Under the pieces are notes generated by a model that was not told where the DNA came from, did no database searches, and saw only the letters and a program-made list of their open reading frames with translations. A DNA stretch of 40,228 nucleotides from Oscillatoria sp. CS-180 (GTDB lineage: Bacteria; Cyanobacteriota; Cyanobacteriia; Phormidesmidales; Phormidesmidaceae), in the NCBI RefSeq assembly GCF_028330965.1, contig NZ_JAQMUB010000074.1:1-40228 (forward strand), read 5' to 3'. The position numbers were made by a program, and so were the translations under genes. This document shows positions 16,101 through 23,082 of this stretch, piece after piece. Every line of letters begins with the position of its first letter. Positions within the stretch are counted from its first letter, which is position 1.

Positions 16101-18575
16101 ATAGAATTTTTGTGTTGGCAGTGTTTGAGGTGAAAGGGTATTAGAAAGTAGCTGTGTGGCAACAGTACCTACAATAAGCTTACCCGTATTATGGTCAGAA
16201 CGGAGTTTATCAATACCTGCAACTGTTGGCACTAAAGGGAACATTTCTTCGAGCATAGCACTGACAAACAGAGCTACATCGCTTTGTTGAGTTGAATTTT
16301 TCCGGAACTTATTTAGAGTCTGCTCGCTAACAATACAGTGATGAGTATATGATTTGATAACCTTCAGGATTGTTGTGTTGATTTGTTCTTCCCAACGTTG
16401 CTCAAGTTGGTCACAAGCAGCTGATCCCCACATTCTCTTACGCGCTGGATCTATATTTCCTAGTTCTTCTAGTTGAAGCTTAATTCTCGGTAAATCTCCA
16501 ACTCCTAATGAAGGGATTGCAACAACCACCTTTTCTTTATAAGGAGAAGCTTGCAGAGCGTCGTTAATAACTCTACGTAAATCTTGTATTTCCTCTATTG
16601 ACTCCGCAATCACACAAAGCACCAGCCCTCTTTGATTCGTAAGTTTTCCAGGGCTTGATAATTTTCTTAGAACTTGGTCAATACCGATAAATTGAAGTTC
16701 AAATTGCCAATCCTCATATCGCAAACCATGTGTTTTAACAAAATCAGTGCCAGCAACACACTTGCTTTTCAAGAAAAAATTCATTCTGGCTGTGCAATGT
16801 GCAACAACGCTAGATAAGTGAGTAGGCTGATTACGCGTTAGGTCTTGGATTTCGTCTTTGATGCCTGATGGAGATATACCTTCCCAAAAACGATATAACT
16901 TAATTTCAGGTTTGTAGGAGATGAGTTCGCGGGTATTCATCAAACTATGCAGGGCTACTTTCATGCGGCTTTCGGAAATCCCTGCTAGCGCTCCGAGGAG
17001 CTCTTCATGGTTATCGCGATCGTCTTTTGTCAGCTTTTGGCCACTGCTTGAGTAGAGGAATAATGCTTTGAGTGCTTTCAGCTCATCGGGATTATTAGAG
17101 CCCAATACGACTTTTTCGGCCTCTTCATAACGTTTATAGATGCCTTCATTTGAAAAGTCTTTTCTGAAAAAGTCAAAAAGTTGGATGGCATGAATATAAT
17201 TAAGTCTTTCTCCTACGTCTTCAACAGGAGTTTCCTCAATAAATTTTTTAACGTGCTTTTTAATGAATTGAATGGCCGTACGATCTTGGGTAAAGCTGAG
17301 ATTGCACAGTAGATATGCAGCAATTGGATGTATGGGGAAACAACCTTTTGAGAGATGAGTATAAAAATACTCTAGGGTCCAGCCCCGTTGTTTGTAGGTT
17401 TTAATGCGTTTTTCAAAAGCATCACGGGCTGAAGACAGTAAGGTATCATCCCAACGATGAAGAAATTCTTCCCATTGCGATGTTCTTTCTTTTTGGGTCA
17501 GCATGTTGTCGATGACGAGCTCTAGGCTGGATGCTGGACCATCGTACGTGCTCTCTTCGGGGGCTAAGCGAGTTGCAATTTGTTCATAGTTTTTCTGAAC
17601 GCTTGGCGATATCCCCGTAGTTTTCGAAGGGTGGATCTGAGTGAAGCTGAACAATGCGATCTTGCTTTTGTATTCAGGAAGTGCGCAAATGTTAGTGATG
17701 TTTTGCAAGGCGGTGCCACCCGCTCCAATTTGATCGGCTGCCCAGGATTGCAGGTAATACCGCATCTCATCGAACAGGATGAGGATACCGCTGAACCGGG
17801 CATTTTCGCCAGAGCACAGATTATCTAGCAGATCGCGGAGGATGGCTTCAACGTTGATGTCGTGCTGAAAGTCGGGGGTGACATTGGAAACATGACGGCA
17901 GACATCTTTGACAGCGCGAATAACGCCGGGATTATTTTTCTGAAGCTGTTTGATCAGGCTGTTGACATCGCCATCGGGATTATCCAGCCTTTCCAGATAG
18001 GCATCGGCCTTGGCTTTATTTTCTGGGCTGAGTCCTTCCAGATAGTTCAGCGGTTCGCGGCACATGTGGGTGGCGATCGCGTTATCGACCCCAGCCGCTG
18101 CCAATTCATCAATCACCACTTGCAAGAACTGCTTGCGGATATCGCCGCCTTTGTCCCCGCTGAGACACAGCACTAGGTGAGGTTTTTCCTGGCGTTGTTT
18201 GTAGCTCTTGATTTTTTCGGCAATGACTTTGGAAGAACCGGAAGTCGCTTTATCGACCTGATCGACAATGCCGTGGACTTCTGGGCTATTGGCGGGTTTG
18301 CCGAAGAAGTTGGCGAGTACGACGGCGAAGTGAGATTTACCCTTACCGTACTGCTGAATCATCATGTGGACGTTCGGCTCGTTGCGGCTGTGGTAGCTCT
18401 CTTTGAGGCGATCGAGAATGCCGACGGTCGATAACTCCGGCTTCTTCGGGTCGTAGTTGAAGATGAAACTGTCGCAGAGATCTTGGTTCGTCTCTGGGTC
18501 GTCCATCATATCAAAATTGACAGCGTTGGCGACGTTTCCTTTTTGGTTAACTTCGACGAGTTCTTTGAGGAGCAT
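13050..18575 (-). CDS. brxC: BrxC/PglY-like giant P-loop ATPase with coiled-coil tail
   Basis: A 1841-residue protein, longer than typical BrxC (~1200). The N-terminal ATPase has QQYGKGKSHFAV (74-85) as Walker A, with Gln where the first Gly is usual, and Walker B ILILFDE (264-270). Residues ~300-1000 follow the BrxC/PglY plan (FSFTQIHPS, HPIAAYLLCNL, KDEIQDL). From ~1000 to 1740 the chain is almost unbroken Gln/Glu/Leu coiled coil, ending in a basic tail. BrxC is an essential ATPase of BREX and a partner of PglZ, encoded directly downstream with a 52-base overlap. Base composition drops visibly in the middle (about 15600-17300) compared with its 5' end. A clear ribosome site is not seen before ATG 18575. 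Confidence 0.8.
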   Translation of the reverse strand: MLLKELVEVNQKGNVANAVNFDMMDDPETNQDLCDSFIFNYDPKKPELSTVGILDRLKESYHSRNEPNVHMMIQQYGKGKSHFAVVLANFFGKPANSPEVHGIVDQVDKATSGSSKVIAEKIKSYKQRQEKPHLVLCLSGDKGGDIRKQFLQVVIDELAAAGVDNAIATHMCREPLNYLEGLSPENKAKADAYLERLDNPDGDVNSLIKQLQKNNPGVIRAVKDVCRHVSNVTPDFQHDINVEAILRDLLDNLCSGENARFSGILILFDEMRYYLQSWAADQIGAGGTALQNITNICALPEYKSKIALFSFTQIHPSKTTGISPSVQKNYEQIATRLAPEESTYDGPASSLELVIDNMLTQKERTSQWEEFLHRWDDTLLSSARDAFEKRIKTYKQRGWTLEYFYTHLSKGCFPIHPIAAYLLCNLSFTQDRTAIQFIKKHVKKFIEETPVEDVGERLNYIHAIQLFDFFRKDFSNEGIYKRYEEAEKVVLGSNNPDELKALKALFLYSSSGQKLTKDDRDNHEELLGALAGISESRMKVALHSLMNTRELISYKPEIKLYRFWEGISPSGIKDEIQDLTRNQPTHLSSVVAHCTARMNFFLKSKCVAGTDFVKTHGLRYEDWQFELQFIGIDQVLRKLSSPGKLTNQRGLVLCVIAESIEEIQDLRRVINDALQASPYKEKVVVAIPSLGVGDLPRIKLQLEELGNIDPARKRMWGSAACDQLEQRWEEQINTTILKVIKSYTHHCIVSEQTLNKFRKNSTQQSDVALFVSAMLEEMFPLVPTVAGIDKLRSDHNTGKLIVGTVATQLLSNTLSPQTLPTQKFYKTVVDSVYVEEWGILRRTRKSYIPKEPTNIQVKAAWEEISAFTDLGEQSEQKFPLIKIWEKLSSPPYGYSEYNFSVILAAWLAYHRKEVLLEGPELVTSSNQLVKVKTLSLKEWANPDSDLFKDPKKFVNTWIVKCKAKLIRRKGIDVPELPTPPLDLNQVQEYLEKANNFLQSNEAEPGEVTGVQRIKEKVEAALEPITAWFQPVESTEALTDDAEIETLLNLYQQLKQPLPSYSLNSDVISVRLTTEQRSRHDAASQAIATRIEQYTEQVSLRSETLETTEACSTYQANLQNLINTFQQTSDLPEHLQEILQNALKVAERVRGSLEENARIQQLLEAAQAIAQPLNDYSSQADFTRVIGEIEAIRQHIPTEKAEADEVQLLLQDIDRQYRELNQKLDAWEERLTSATTQSQIVALLQETAKHRDRFTDPKSRERLDRLNDSLNRELKGIEDKSQTEKLLKAELDIARQPLQRLRDLPDARIVEAFQAYQELKGFEFTPVDDAELLRKYQEPLEGFKTQGNEQITKRFQQICDRKLSRLELYENRKESLQRAISALEETDEFAAIKTSLTQSLGELEAQAETLRQQADTQRKQAEDKQTIKEIQQLRPNQNSSIHACEESLAQIQMLQANLHFPEQFQAEISQILQACQDKINSHKQNLNALREQLATVNTSEVLNRLQLSHARLEAAFRDSSESEAYQAIGAAIDDIQGDLKTLDKLENRYQQADGIAACNEILEDLAQSEDLLRYPERFHENRLNRLEEQTKQKIDTYQRDLTQIEQQLTYASTPTEVRKLQQTLLKQSFCYANSDESERVEALTAEIETLVRLMPLLDMAKAANLDACNRQIDQLISWQNSSEGISQGIQDRISTALEELSKRRQKLLIEKQEHARSWLQSLNDKTSQMLNAMRESKKYDLASEVLKLIHDSRDEYVEFLNTAEQKVLFEIERQCLDEQNKHSGNQIITMFRQLPRSQRQALYKHLERYLVDQTEADLSGKSEEGWWQKLFRSDNQKTNQND

Positions 18576-18661
18576 AACGGCCTGTAGAACGGTTGAGATG
18601 TATCAGCAAAAGGGATGAAGGGGGAACAGGGAGGGGGGAACTTGCCCGAAGCAAGCCAAGG

Positions 18662-19099
18662 CTAGGTCGGAACCCGCAGAATCCGATTTTCGGGCCAGTT
18701 GGGCGGCGCGAGAGGCTGGGGTAACAAAACCCATAGGAGGCTTTCGAGCTTGCGGGTCTTTTCCAGGTTTTGCCAAAAGAGGGTGACTTGCCCTCCGGCT
18801 TTGACGCGCAAGTAGGTAACAAGGGTATCTAGCCCTTCGAGCAGTACGACCGGACGAGAGGAGTCGCGGCAAATATCTTTGATGGCGGCGAGTTCTTCAT
18901 CAATGGCGTAGTGCAGATTGAGAAACTTGTCGTCCGGATCAATCCGCTGAACGAGGTTTTCGCGATAGTTCACCTGCTCGGCGTTGTTGTAGTAAGCCAG
19001 TTGCCACAGCTCTTGCTTAGTGGGCGCATCCCAGATCAGCAGGTGAGCCTGATCATCCGGACGGGCGTCTTTGAGGGGCAGGCTAGTGGTTGTGGTCAT
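18662..19099 (-). CDS. small protein between DUF4007 and brxC, possible BrxB-like
   Basis: A 145-residue protein from ATG 19099, overlapping the upstream DUF4007-like gene by 17 bases. It has the rhythm of a small alpha/beta fold: an aromatic N-terminal part, then SRPVVLLEGLDTLVTYL (strand-turn-helix), then VTLFWQNLEK and LLWVLLP. There is no Walker A motif. BREX loci often carry a small RecA-fold-like protein (BrxB) near brxC, and this might be a diverged equivalent, but similarity is not strong enough to name it. 86 bases separate it from the brxC-like start. Confidence 0.65.
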   Translation of the reverse strand: MTTTTSLPLKDARPDDQAHLLIWDAPTKQELWQLAYYNNAEQVNYRENLVQRIDPDDKFLNLHYAIDEELAAIKDICRDSSRPVVLLEGLDTLVTYLRVKAGGQVTLFWQNLEKTRKLESLLWVLLPQPLAPPNWPENRILRVPT

Positions 19100-19916
19100 A
19101 GGCTTGCTCCAGCAACTCTAGGGGGCTATCCCAACGGGGCAGGATTTGGAAGGGCGGCACTTCGCGCCGTTGTTCTATAATTCCCAAAACTTCGAGGGCG
19201 TTAAAGCGCTCTTGCAGAGTATCGGTGGAGATGCCTAAGGCGGCGGCTAAGCTAAGTTTGTGGCTCAAAATCGCTTCGGTGAGCACCGAGGTTTGGCCAA
19301 GATAGTCGCGTTCCCAAATTTTGGCGAGAAAGTAACCCGTTAAGTATTCGTTGGGCTGCCACCCCTGACCGGAGATGTAGTCGTCACTTTCAGTGTAGAG
19401 ATACCGACTGCCGGAAAGGGCATAGGTTTCGGTGTAGGCGCGAAGGAGGATTTTGAGGTTTTTGGTCAGCTTTTTGGTGGTCTCTTCGGGGAAGACGGTG
19501 CTGGCATAGCCGACCAGTTCATCGTGGGTGAAGCTGCGATGGTCGGGCAAGAAGCTATAAATGAACCAGGTCCAGCCCCCCCAATCAGCGGGATTGTCGG
19601 GCGGGGTAGTGAGACCGTTGTCGCCAAAGCTGAGGTAGAAGTGCATAAACCAATCGGTAAGAGGCGACTCAAGGTAGGGGTCTTTTTCAAGAATGAGGAC
19701 ACCCTCTGGGCTCAGTTTGTCGTCTTGCACCAGTCCGGCTCGAATTGCCCAACTTTTAATCCGTAGAACCTTTTCATTTCCCAGACCAGTTCTATCCATC
19801 AGCCCTTGGCGGCTATCTTTAAGCCCTTGTTCCTCTTGTGCAGCTTGAAGGATCTTGAGAACATCCTCTTTTTTAAGTGCAAACGTGCCGTGGAAACTGA
19901 GCTGTAAACCAGACAT
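19083..19916 (-). CDS. DUF4007-like protein, second copy
   Basis: A 277-residue protein from ATG 19916; an upstream in-frame TTG is less likely. It opens with LSFHGTFALKKEDVLKIL and has GLGNEKVLRIKSWAIRAGLV at ~44-63, matching the H-TF...GVGKNMVRSIRYWC-A pattern of the DUF4007 protein at 26644-27570. The middle part has DWFMHFYLS and WTWFIYSF, also usual in the family, and the C-terminus ends as a winged-helix-like segment. DUF4007 proteins are recurrently found next to PAPS-reductase-type phosphorothioation genes, and here brxP is directly upstream (73-base gap). Likely an accessory or DNA/protein-binding component; no catalytic residues are seen. Confidence 0.75.
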   Translation of the reverse strand: MSGLQLSFHGTFALKKEDVLKILQAAQEEQGLKDSRQGLMDRTGLGNEKVLRIKSWAIRAGLVQDDKLSPEGVLILEKDPYLESPLTDWFMHFYLSFGDNGLTTPPDNPADWGGWTWFIYSFLPDHRSFTHDELVGYASTVFPEETTKKLTKNLKILLRAYTETYALSGSRYLYTESDDYISGQGWQPNEYLTGYFLAKIWERDYLGQTSVLTEAILSHKLSLAAALGISTDTLQERFNALEVLGIIEQRREVPPFQILPRWDSPLELLEQAYDHNH

Positions 19917-19989
19917 GAAATTTTTCTCAGATTGATGGGGCAAAAACTGAAGCAGCTGTTAGTTATAGAGATTATTTTTCCCACTAGAA

Positions 19990-20787
19990 CTAATAACTAC
20001 ACATCAGACACGGCATTAAATCATCTTCCTCATCGAGAACAGTTTCTAAAGCTTCTGCCAGGGGCTTGTTAGGAGATTCTTTCGCTTTTCTGAACATCGC
20101 TTTTTCATGATCGGCAATGATCTGCTCTTTTCTAGCTATAAGTTCTAAAAGAGTCTCACCATCAGTCCATGTATACTGACGACCATCCTTGTGATTTTGC
20201 TCGTACTCAAGAGCTTTTTTGAATAAATCAGGATGTTCTTCAGAAAGTCTTACCCATTCATATTTGCGCTGAAAGAAGCAGAAGTAACAGCCTGATCTTG
20301 TTCTCCAACTATAATATTTTGGTAAGCCAATACTACTGTCCTCAAGAAGCCTATAAACACCCTCAAGAGTAATACCGTGATCTTTGAAAGGAAAAACAGC
20401 TTTTATATTATTTTTTGTCGATACATACCCTGAACGGTCTTCATCCGCTCTGATAGCTACATAACTGATTGCTTCATCTTCCCCAACAAACTTCTCCAAG
20501 GGTCTGATCTTCATCTGCTCTGTACACCATCTTCTTTTAGGTGATGGTAAATATCCGCTATGGAGAGCCAGCCAATGATCGAAGTCCCTCTCGGCAGAGA
20601 GATAATGGATATTGACCCCTAATCTTGCTTTGATGCGGTCTAAATATTCATAAGTTTCTGGAAGTTCTCTATGAGTATCACAGAAGAAATATTCCATATT
20701 TGGGATCTCTTTATGGAGCAGTACAGCGAGTGCCGTACTGTCTTTGCCGCCAGAGAGACCCATGATGTGACGCACTTGTTTACTCAT
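19990..20787 (-). CDS. brxP: PAPS-reductase/DndC-like sulfur-transfer protein (BrxP)
   Basis: A 265-residue N-type ATP pyrophosphatase of the PAPS reductase family. The PP-loop LSGGKDSTAL is at 11-20, FFCDTHRELPETYEYL follows at 34-49, and RRWCTEQMK (Cys88) precedes IRADEDRSGY. RSGCYFCFFQRKYEW gives Cys167 and Cys170, and the extreme C-terminus PCLMCSY gives Cys260 and Cys263. These cysteines could hold an iron-sulfur cluster as in DndC. In phosphorothioation this class activates the DNA phosphate with ATP and inserts sulfur delivered by a cysteine desulfurase (4400-5548 here). In type 4 BREX the gene is named brxP. No dndD or dndE is visible, which favours BREX-4 over a classic Dnd assignment. 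Confidence 0.88.
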   Translation of the reverse strand: MSKQVRHIMGLSGGKDSTALAVLLHKEIPNMEYFFCDTHRELPETYEYLDRIKARLGVNIHYLSAERDFDHWLALHSGYLPSPKRRWCTEQMKIRPLEKFVGEDEAISYVAIRADEDRSGYVSTKNNIKAVFPFKDHGITLEGVYRLLEDSSIGLPKYYSWRTRSGCYFCFFQRKYEWVRLSEEHPDLFKKALEYEQNHKDGRQYTWTDGETLLELIARKEQIIADHEKAMFRKAKESPNKPLAEALETVLDEEDDLMPCLMCSY

Positions 20788-20850
20788 GCTCCGATTATGG
20801 CTTAACTTCTAAATGATCTAGGGGAAAAGTGTCCGTACAGTTTATCGAAC

Positions 20851-21675
20851 TTAAGACTCAGGCAAGCATTTAACTTGCCACTGTAAGGGCACCAGCAGAA
20901 AAGAATTGGCTTTGATTGCCCCTCGGTAAATTTTGAATTGATAGGTCTCTTGGTGAAGATTGATTTCATAGACTAAGGCCAATAAATATCTGTCATTGTT
21001 ATCGATAGAAAACTGACGATCGCCCTCTGACAACGTGAATGATGGAGCTAATTTTTGAGTGCCTATCACTTTCACAAAAGCGATAGGCTCAGTCGCAGAA
21101 CCGACTATCACATCAAACCCTGGTGTATTGTAGGGCTGCTGCGTGATTTTGGCCTCCGGGTATTGCTGCTGTAGGTGCGTCACCGCCATCCGCATGGCAA
21201 ACTCTTCCACCGCGATGTCATCGGCTTCGGCTGGGCTATGGAACTGCTGATACTGCTCTCCTCTTTTGGCTAGCTCTAGCACTCGATAGTGGCGCAGGGT
21301 TTCTGGTTCATCCAGCGACCCAGATGCGAGCCGTCGCTGAATCCAGCTCAGAATCGCCTCTTCGCAGATAGTCTGGGCTTGGGTCACAGCCTCGGTATCT
21401 GACAAATCAAACGGCAGCGTGAACGCTTGGCGAGTTTTGTCGTAATCCAGGATTTCGTGAGTATCAACCAGCGTAAGCTTGGGATTTTTCATCAAAATCC
21501 GATCCCAATGCTCTAGTCCCACCTCGTCATAGCCCCCCAGGGTCCGGGCCAAGTCAGTCCGGGTCGCAAAGCCGCCGTGCGTCAGCAGGTGCAAAATCAC
21601 CACGGGCTGATACACCGCCTGCATCGACATCTGGTTTTCCAAGAAGTCCAGCAGTTCAGCAATGGGGCGCATCAT
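20851..21675 (-). CDS. DUF3883-like protein with winged-helix N-terminus
   Basis: A 274-residue protein. Residues ~1-80 look like a winged helix (VVILHLLTHGGFATRTDLARTL). Residues ~150-260 follow the DUF3883 pattern: a helix with VEEFAMRMAVTHL, then PGFDVIVG, a central strand, LSEGDRQFSIDNNDRYLLALVYEI. DUF3883 has a PD-(D/E)xK-like core usually read as G-D...-(I)EVKGT; here the strand is FVKVIGT, so both the acidic residue and the lysine are replaced and the domain is probably catalytically dead or a DNA binder. Encoded between the zinc-ribbon gene (19-base gap) and brxP, on the same strand. Recognition of DNA state would fit its position. Confidence 0.65.
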   Translation of the reverse strand: MMRPIAELLDFLENQMSMQAVYQPVVILHLLTHGGFATRTDLARTLGGYDEVGLEHWDRILMKNPKLTLVDTHEILDYDKTRQAFTLPFDLSDTEAVTQAQTICEEAILSWIQRRLASGSLDEPETLRHYRVLELAKRGEQYQQFHSPAEADDIAVEEFAMRMAVTHLQQQYPEAKITQQPYNTPGFDVIVGSATEPIAFVKVIGTQKLAPSFTLSEGDRQFSIDNNDRYLLALVYEINLHQETYQFKIYRGAIKANSFLLVPLQWQVKCLPES

Positions 21676-21694
21676 CCATCCAGCTTCTTGTTAC

Positions 21695-22003
21695 TTAGTC
21701 CCACAACATATGTAAGTCGCTGTTGCGGGTCATGCCAACACCACATTTAGGACATGGATGTTCGCTTTTCCAGAGATGAACATCTCGCCCCTCACAATCA
21801 GGACACCGACCAAGCTGTGCATCGTAATCAGGATCACCTGTTGGTCCTTCTTCGCCAAAGCGCCCAATCAGCACATCCACTAAATGTTTGCAGTCTTGGC
21901 AAACCATCGTTTGAACGACAGCCATCATGCCAAAGTCCCGTCCACCAGATACCACAGCGGAATGGCCACAGTCGGGACACTCAAAAGCAAACTTCGACCC
22001 CAT
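21695..22003 (-). CDS. double zinc-ribbon protein
   Basis: A 102-residue protein with four CxxC knuckles: Cys9/12, Cys35/38, Cys67/70 and Cys84/87. They pair into two zinc ribbons joined by an acidic linker (EEGPTGDPDYDA). No catalytic motif. It sits in the operon between the Uma2-like gene and the DUF3883-like gene, and such ribbons commonly bind nucleic acid or act as protein adaptors. A housekeeping origin is possible, since similar small cysteine-rich proteins occur as stand-alone cargo in cyanobacterial genomes. Confidence 0.75.
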   Translation of the reverse strand: MGSKFAFECPDCGHSAVVSGGRDFGMMAVVQTMVCQDCKHLVDVLIGRFGEEGPTGDPDYDAQLGRCPDCEGRDVHLWKSEHPCPKCGVGMTRNSDLHMLWD

Positions 22004-22150
22004 TTCAATCTATCCGGCTATTGATACAGTTCGTAATGGTTTCTGCACCGTCCTAGTCAACATGCCCAATGACAACGGCAGACACTCAGCAAAAACACGG
22101 AGTGTTACGCTTCTTAATGCTGAATTGTCACTAAGGGAAAGCTATCGAGT

Positions 22151-22846
22151 TCAAACTTCAGGTTCAACACCTAGTGCTCTTAATTGTTCAGCAAGGCGAG
22201 CCGCCTTCGCTTCTGCCTGGGATGCCGCTTCTTCTGGTGTGGGAACCATTTTCCCCGAGGCTTGGAAATAGCGAAGTACACCGTCCTGTACGCCTACAAA
22301 CAAGTCCAGTACCTCGCTCCAAAGCCAGCCAGCTTCATTGAGCGTAATCTCGACGTACTGTTGCCCCATCAGCCGATAGCCTGCCAATTCCAACGTGTCT
22401 GGCGAAAACCAGAAATATTCTGGGGTGCGGAAACGGTCTTGATACAGCGTCTTTTTGAGCGTGCGATCGACCTGAGCCGTCGCAGGCGAGAGTAATTCAA
22501 TAATGAGATCAGGATATTGTCCGCCCTCTTCCCAAACCACCCAAGACCTGCGGGGCCGCTTTTCTGTTTGTTTCACGAGGAAAAAGTCTGGACCTCGAAA
22601 GTCGCGATTCTTGAGCTGTTCGCGGCTGAAATAAATAGTGAGATTCGCACCAATAAAGAAGTCCTCACGTCCCTGCCACAACCACTCCAAGCAACCTACC
22701 AATAGGGCCAGCTGAGCATAATGCAGCGAACTTTCCATCTCGGGCTCGTTACTCTCTAGTTGGGTAGCGTCTGGCATCAAATCCGCCAGTTGTTGAGCAG
22801 TCAGGGACATCACTTCAACCTCATTAGCGTTTTCTAAAACCCTCAT
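22151..22846 (-). CDS. Uma2-family (DUF820) endonuclease-like protein
   Basis: A 231-residue protein whose ATG overlaps the stop of the 79-residue gene (ATGA). The PD-(D/E)xK-like core is recognisable: GPDFFLVK (~86-92), YPDLIIELLSP (Asp113, Glu117), Lys131/132, then TPEYFWFSPDTLELAGYRL. A short Ala/Glu helix ends the chain. Uma2-like genes are numerous in cyanobacteria and usually of unknown function. It is followed by ~147 bases before the zinc-ribbon gene, so this pair may be a later insertion into the defence operon. A nuclease role in the island is possible but unproven. Confidence 0.8.
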   Translation of the reverse strand: MRVLENANEVEVMSLTAQQLADLMPDATQLESNEPEMESSLHYAQLALLVGCLEWLWQGREDFFIGANLTIYFSREQLKNRDFRGPDFFLVKQTEKRPRRSWVVWEEGGQYPDLIIELLSPATAQVDRTLKKTLYQDRFRTPEYFWFSPDTLELAGYRLMGQQYVEITLNEAGWLWSEVLDLFVGVQDGVLRYFQASGKMVPTPEEAASQAEAKAARLAEQLRALGVEPEV

Positions 22847-23082
22847 TCCTCGTCAATCAAATGGGTAATTGGCTGCTGCGATAAATTTTTAGGGCCTTCT
22901 ACGCAGCCGATTAAATTCCCTGCGGCTGCAAACACCGAACTTTCTTCATCTGGTTTTACTGCCTCTGTCTGTGAAGGGGCTGTTAACCGCCGGGATAAAA
23001 ACTCGATGAAGTCAAAAACCTCTCGCTGTTTTTCAAGGGGCAAGCCCCGAAACTTGGAGATTACTGCTTCTTCAAGCGTCAT
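22843..23082 (-). CDS. DUF2281-like small protein, antitoxin-like
   Basis: A 79-residue protein. ATG 23082 is chosen because AGGAGGAGCC immediately precedes it; longer versions starting inside the ATPase gene lack such a site. It begins MTLEEAVISKFRGLPLEKQR and continues with EVFDFIEFLSRRL, the pattern of small DUF2281-type proteins that are often upstream of toxin or Uma2 genes. It overlaps the stop of the ATPase gene by 11 bases and the Uma2 start by 4, so all three are translationally coupled. Confidence 0.7.
   Translation of the reverse strand: MTLEEAVISKFRGLPLEKQREVFDFIEFLSRRLTAPSQTEAVKPDEESSVFAAAGNLIGCVEGPKNLSQQPITHLIDEE

Noticed and set aside
18662-19099. Firm BrxB assignment for the 145-residue protein
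   Set aside because: Only position and a general alpha/beta rhythm agree; no diagnostic motif was seen.
19990-20787. Classic Dnd (DndCDE) assignment
   Set aside because: The DndC-like protein is present but no DndD (SMC-like ATPase), DndE or DndFGH is recognisable; the BREX-type partners fit better.
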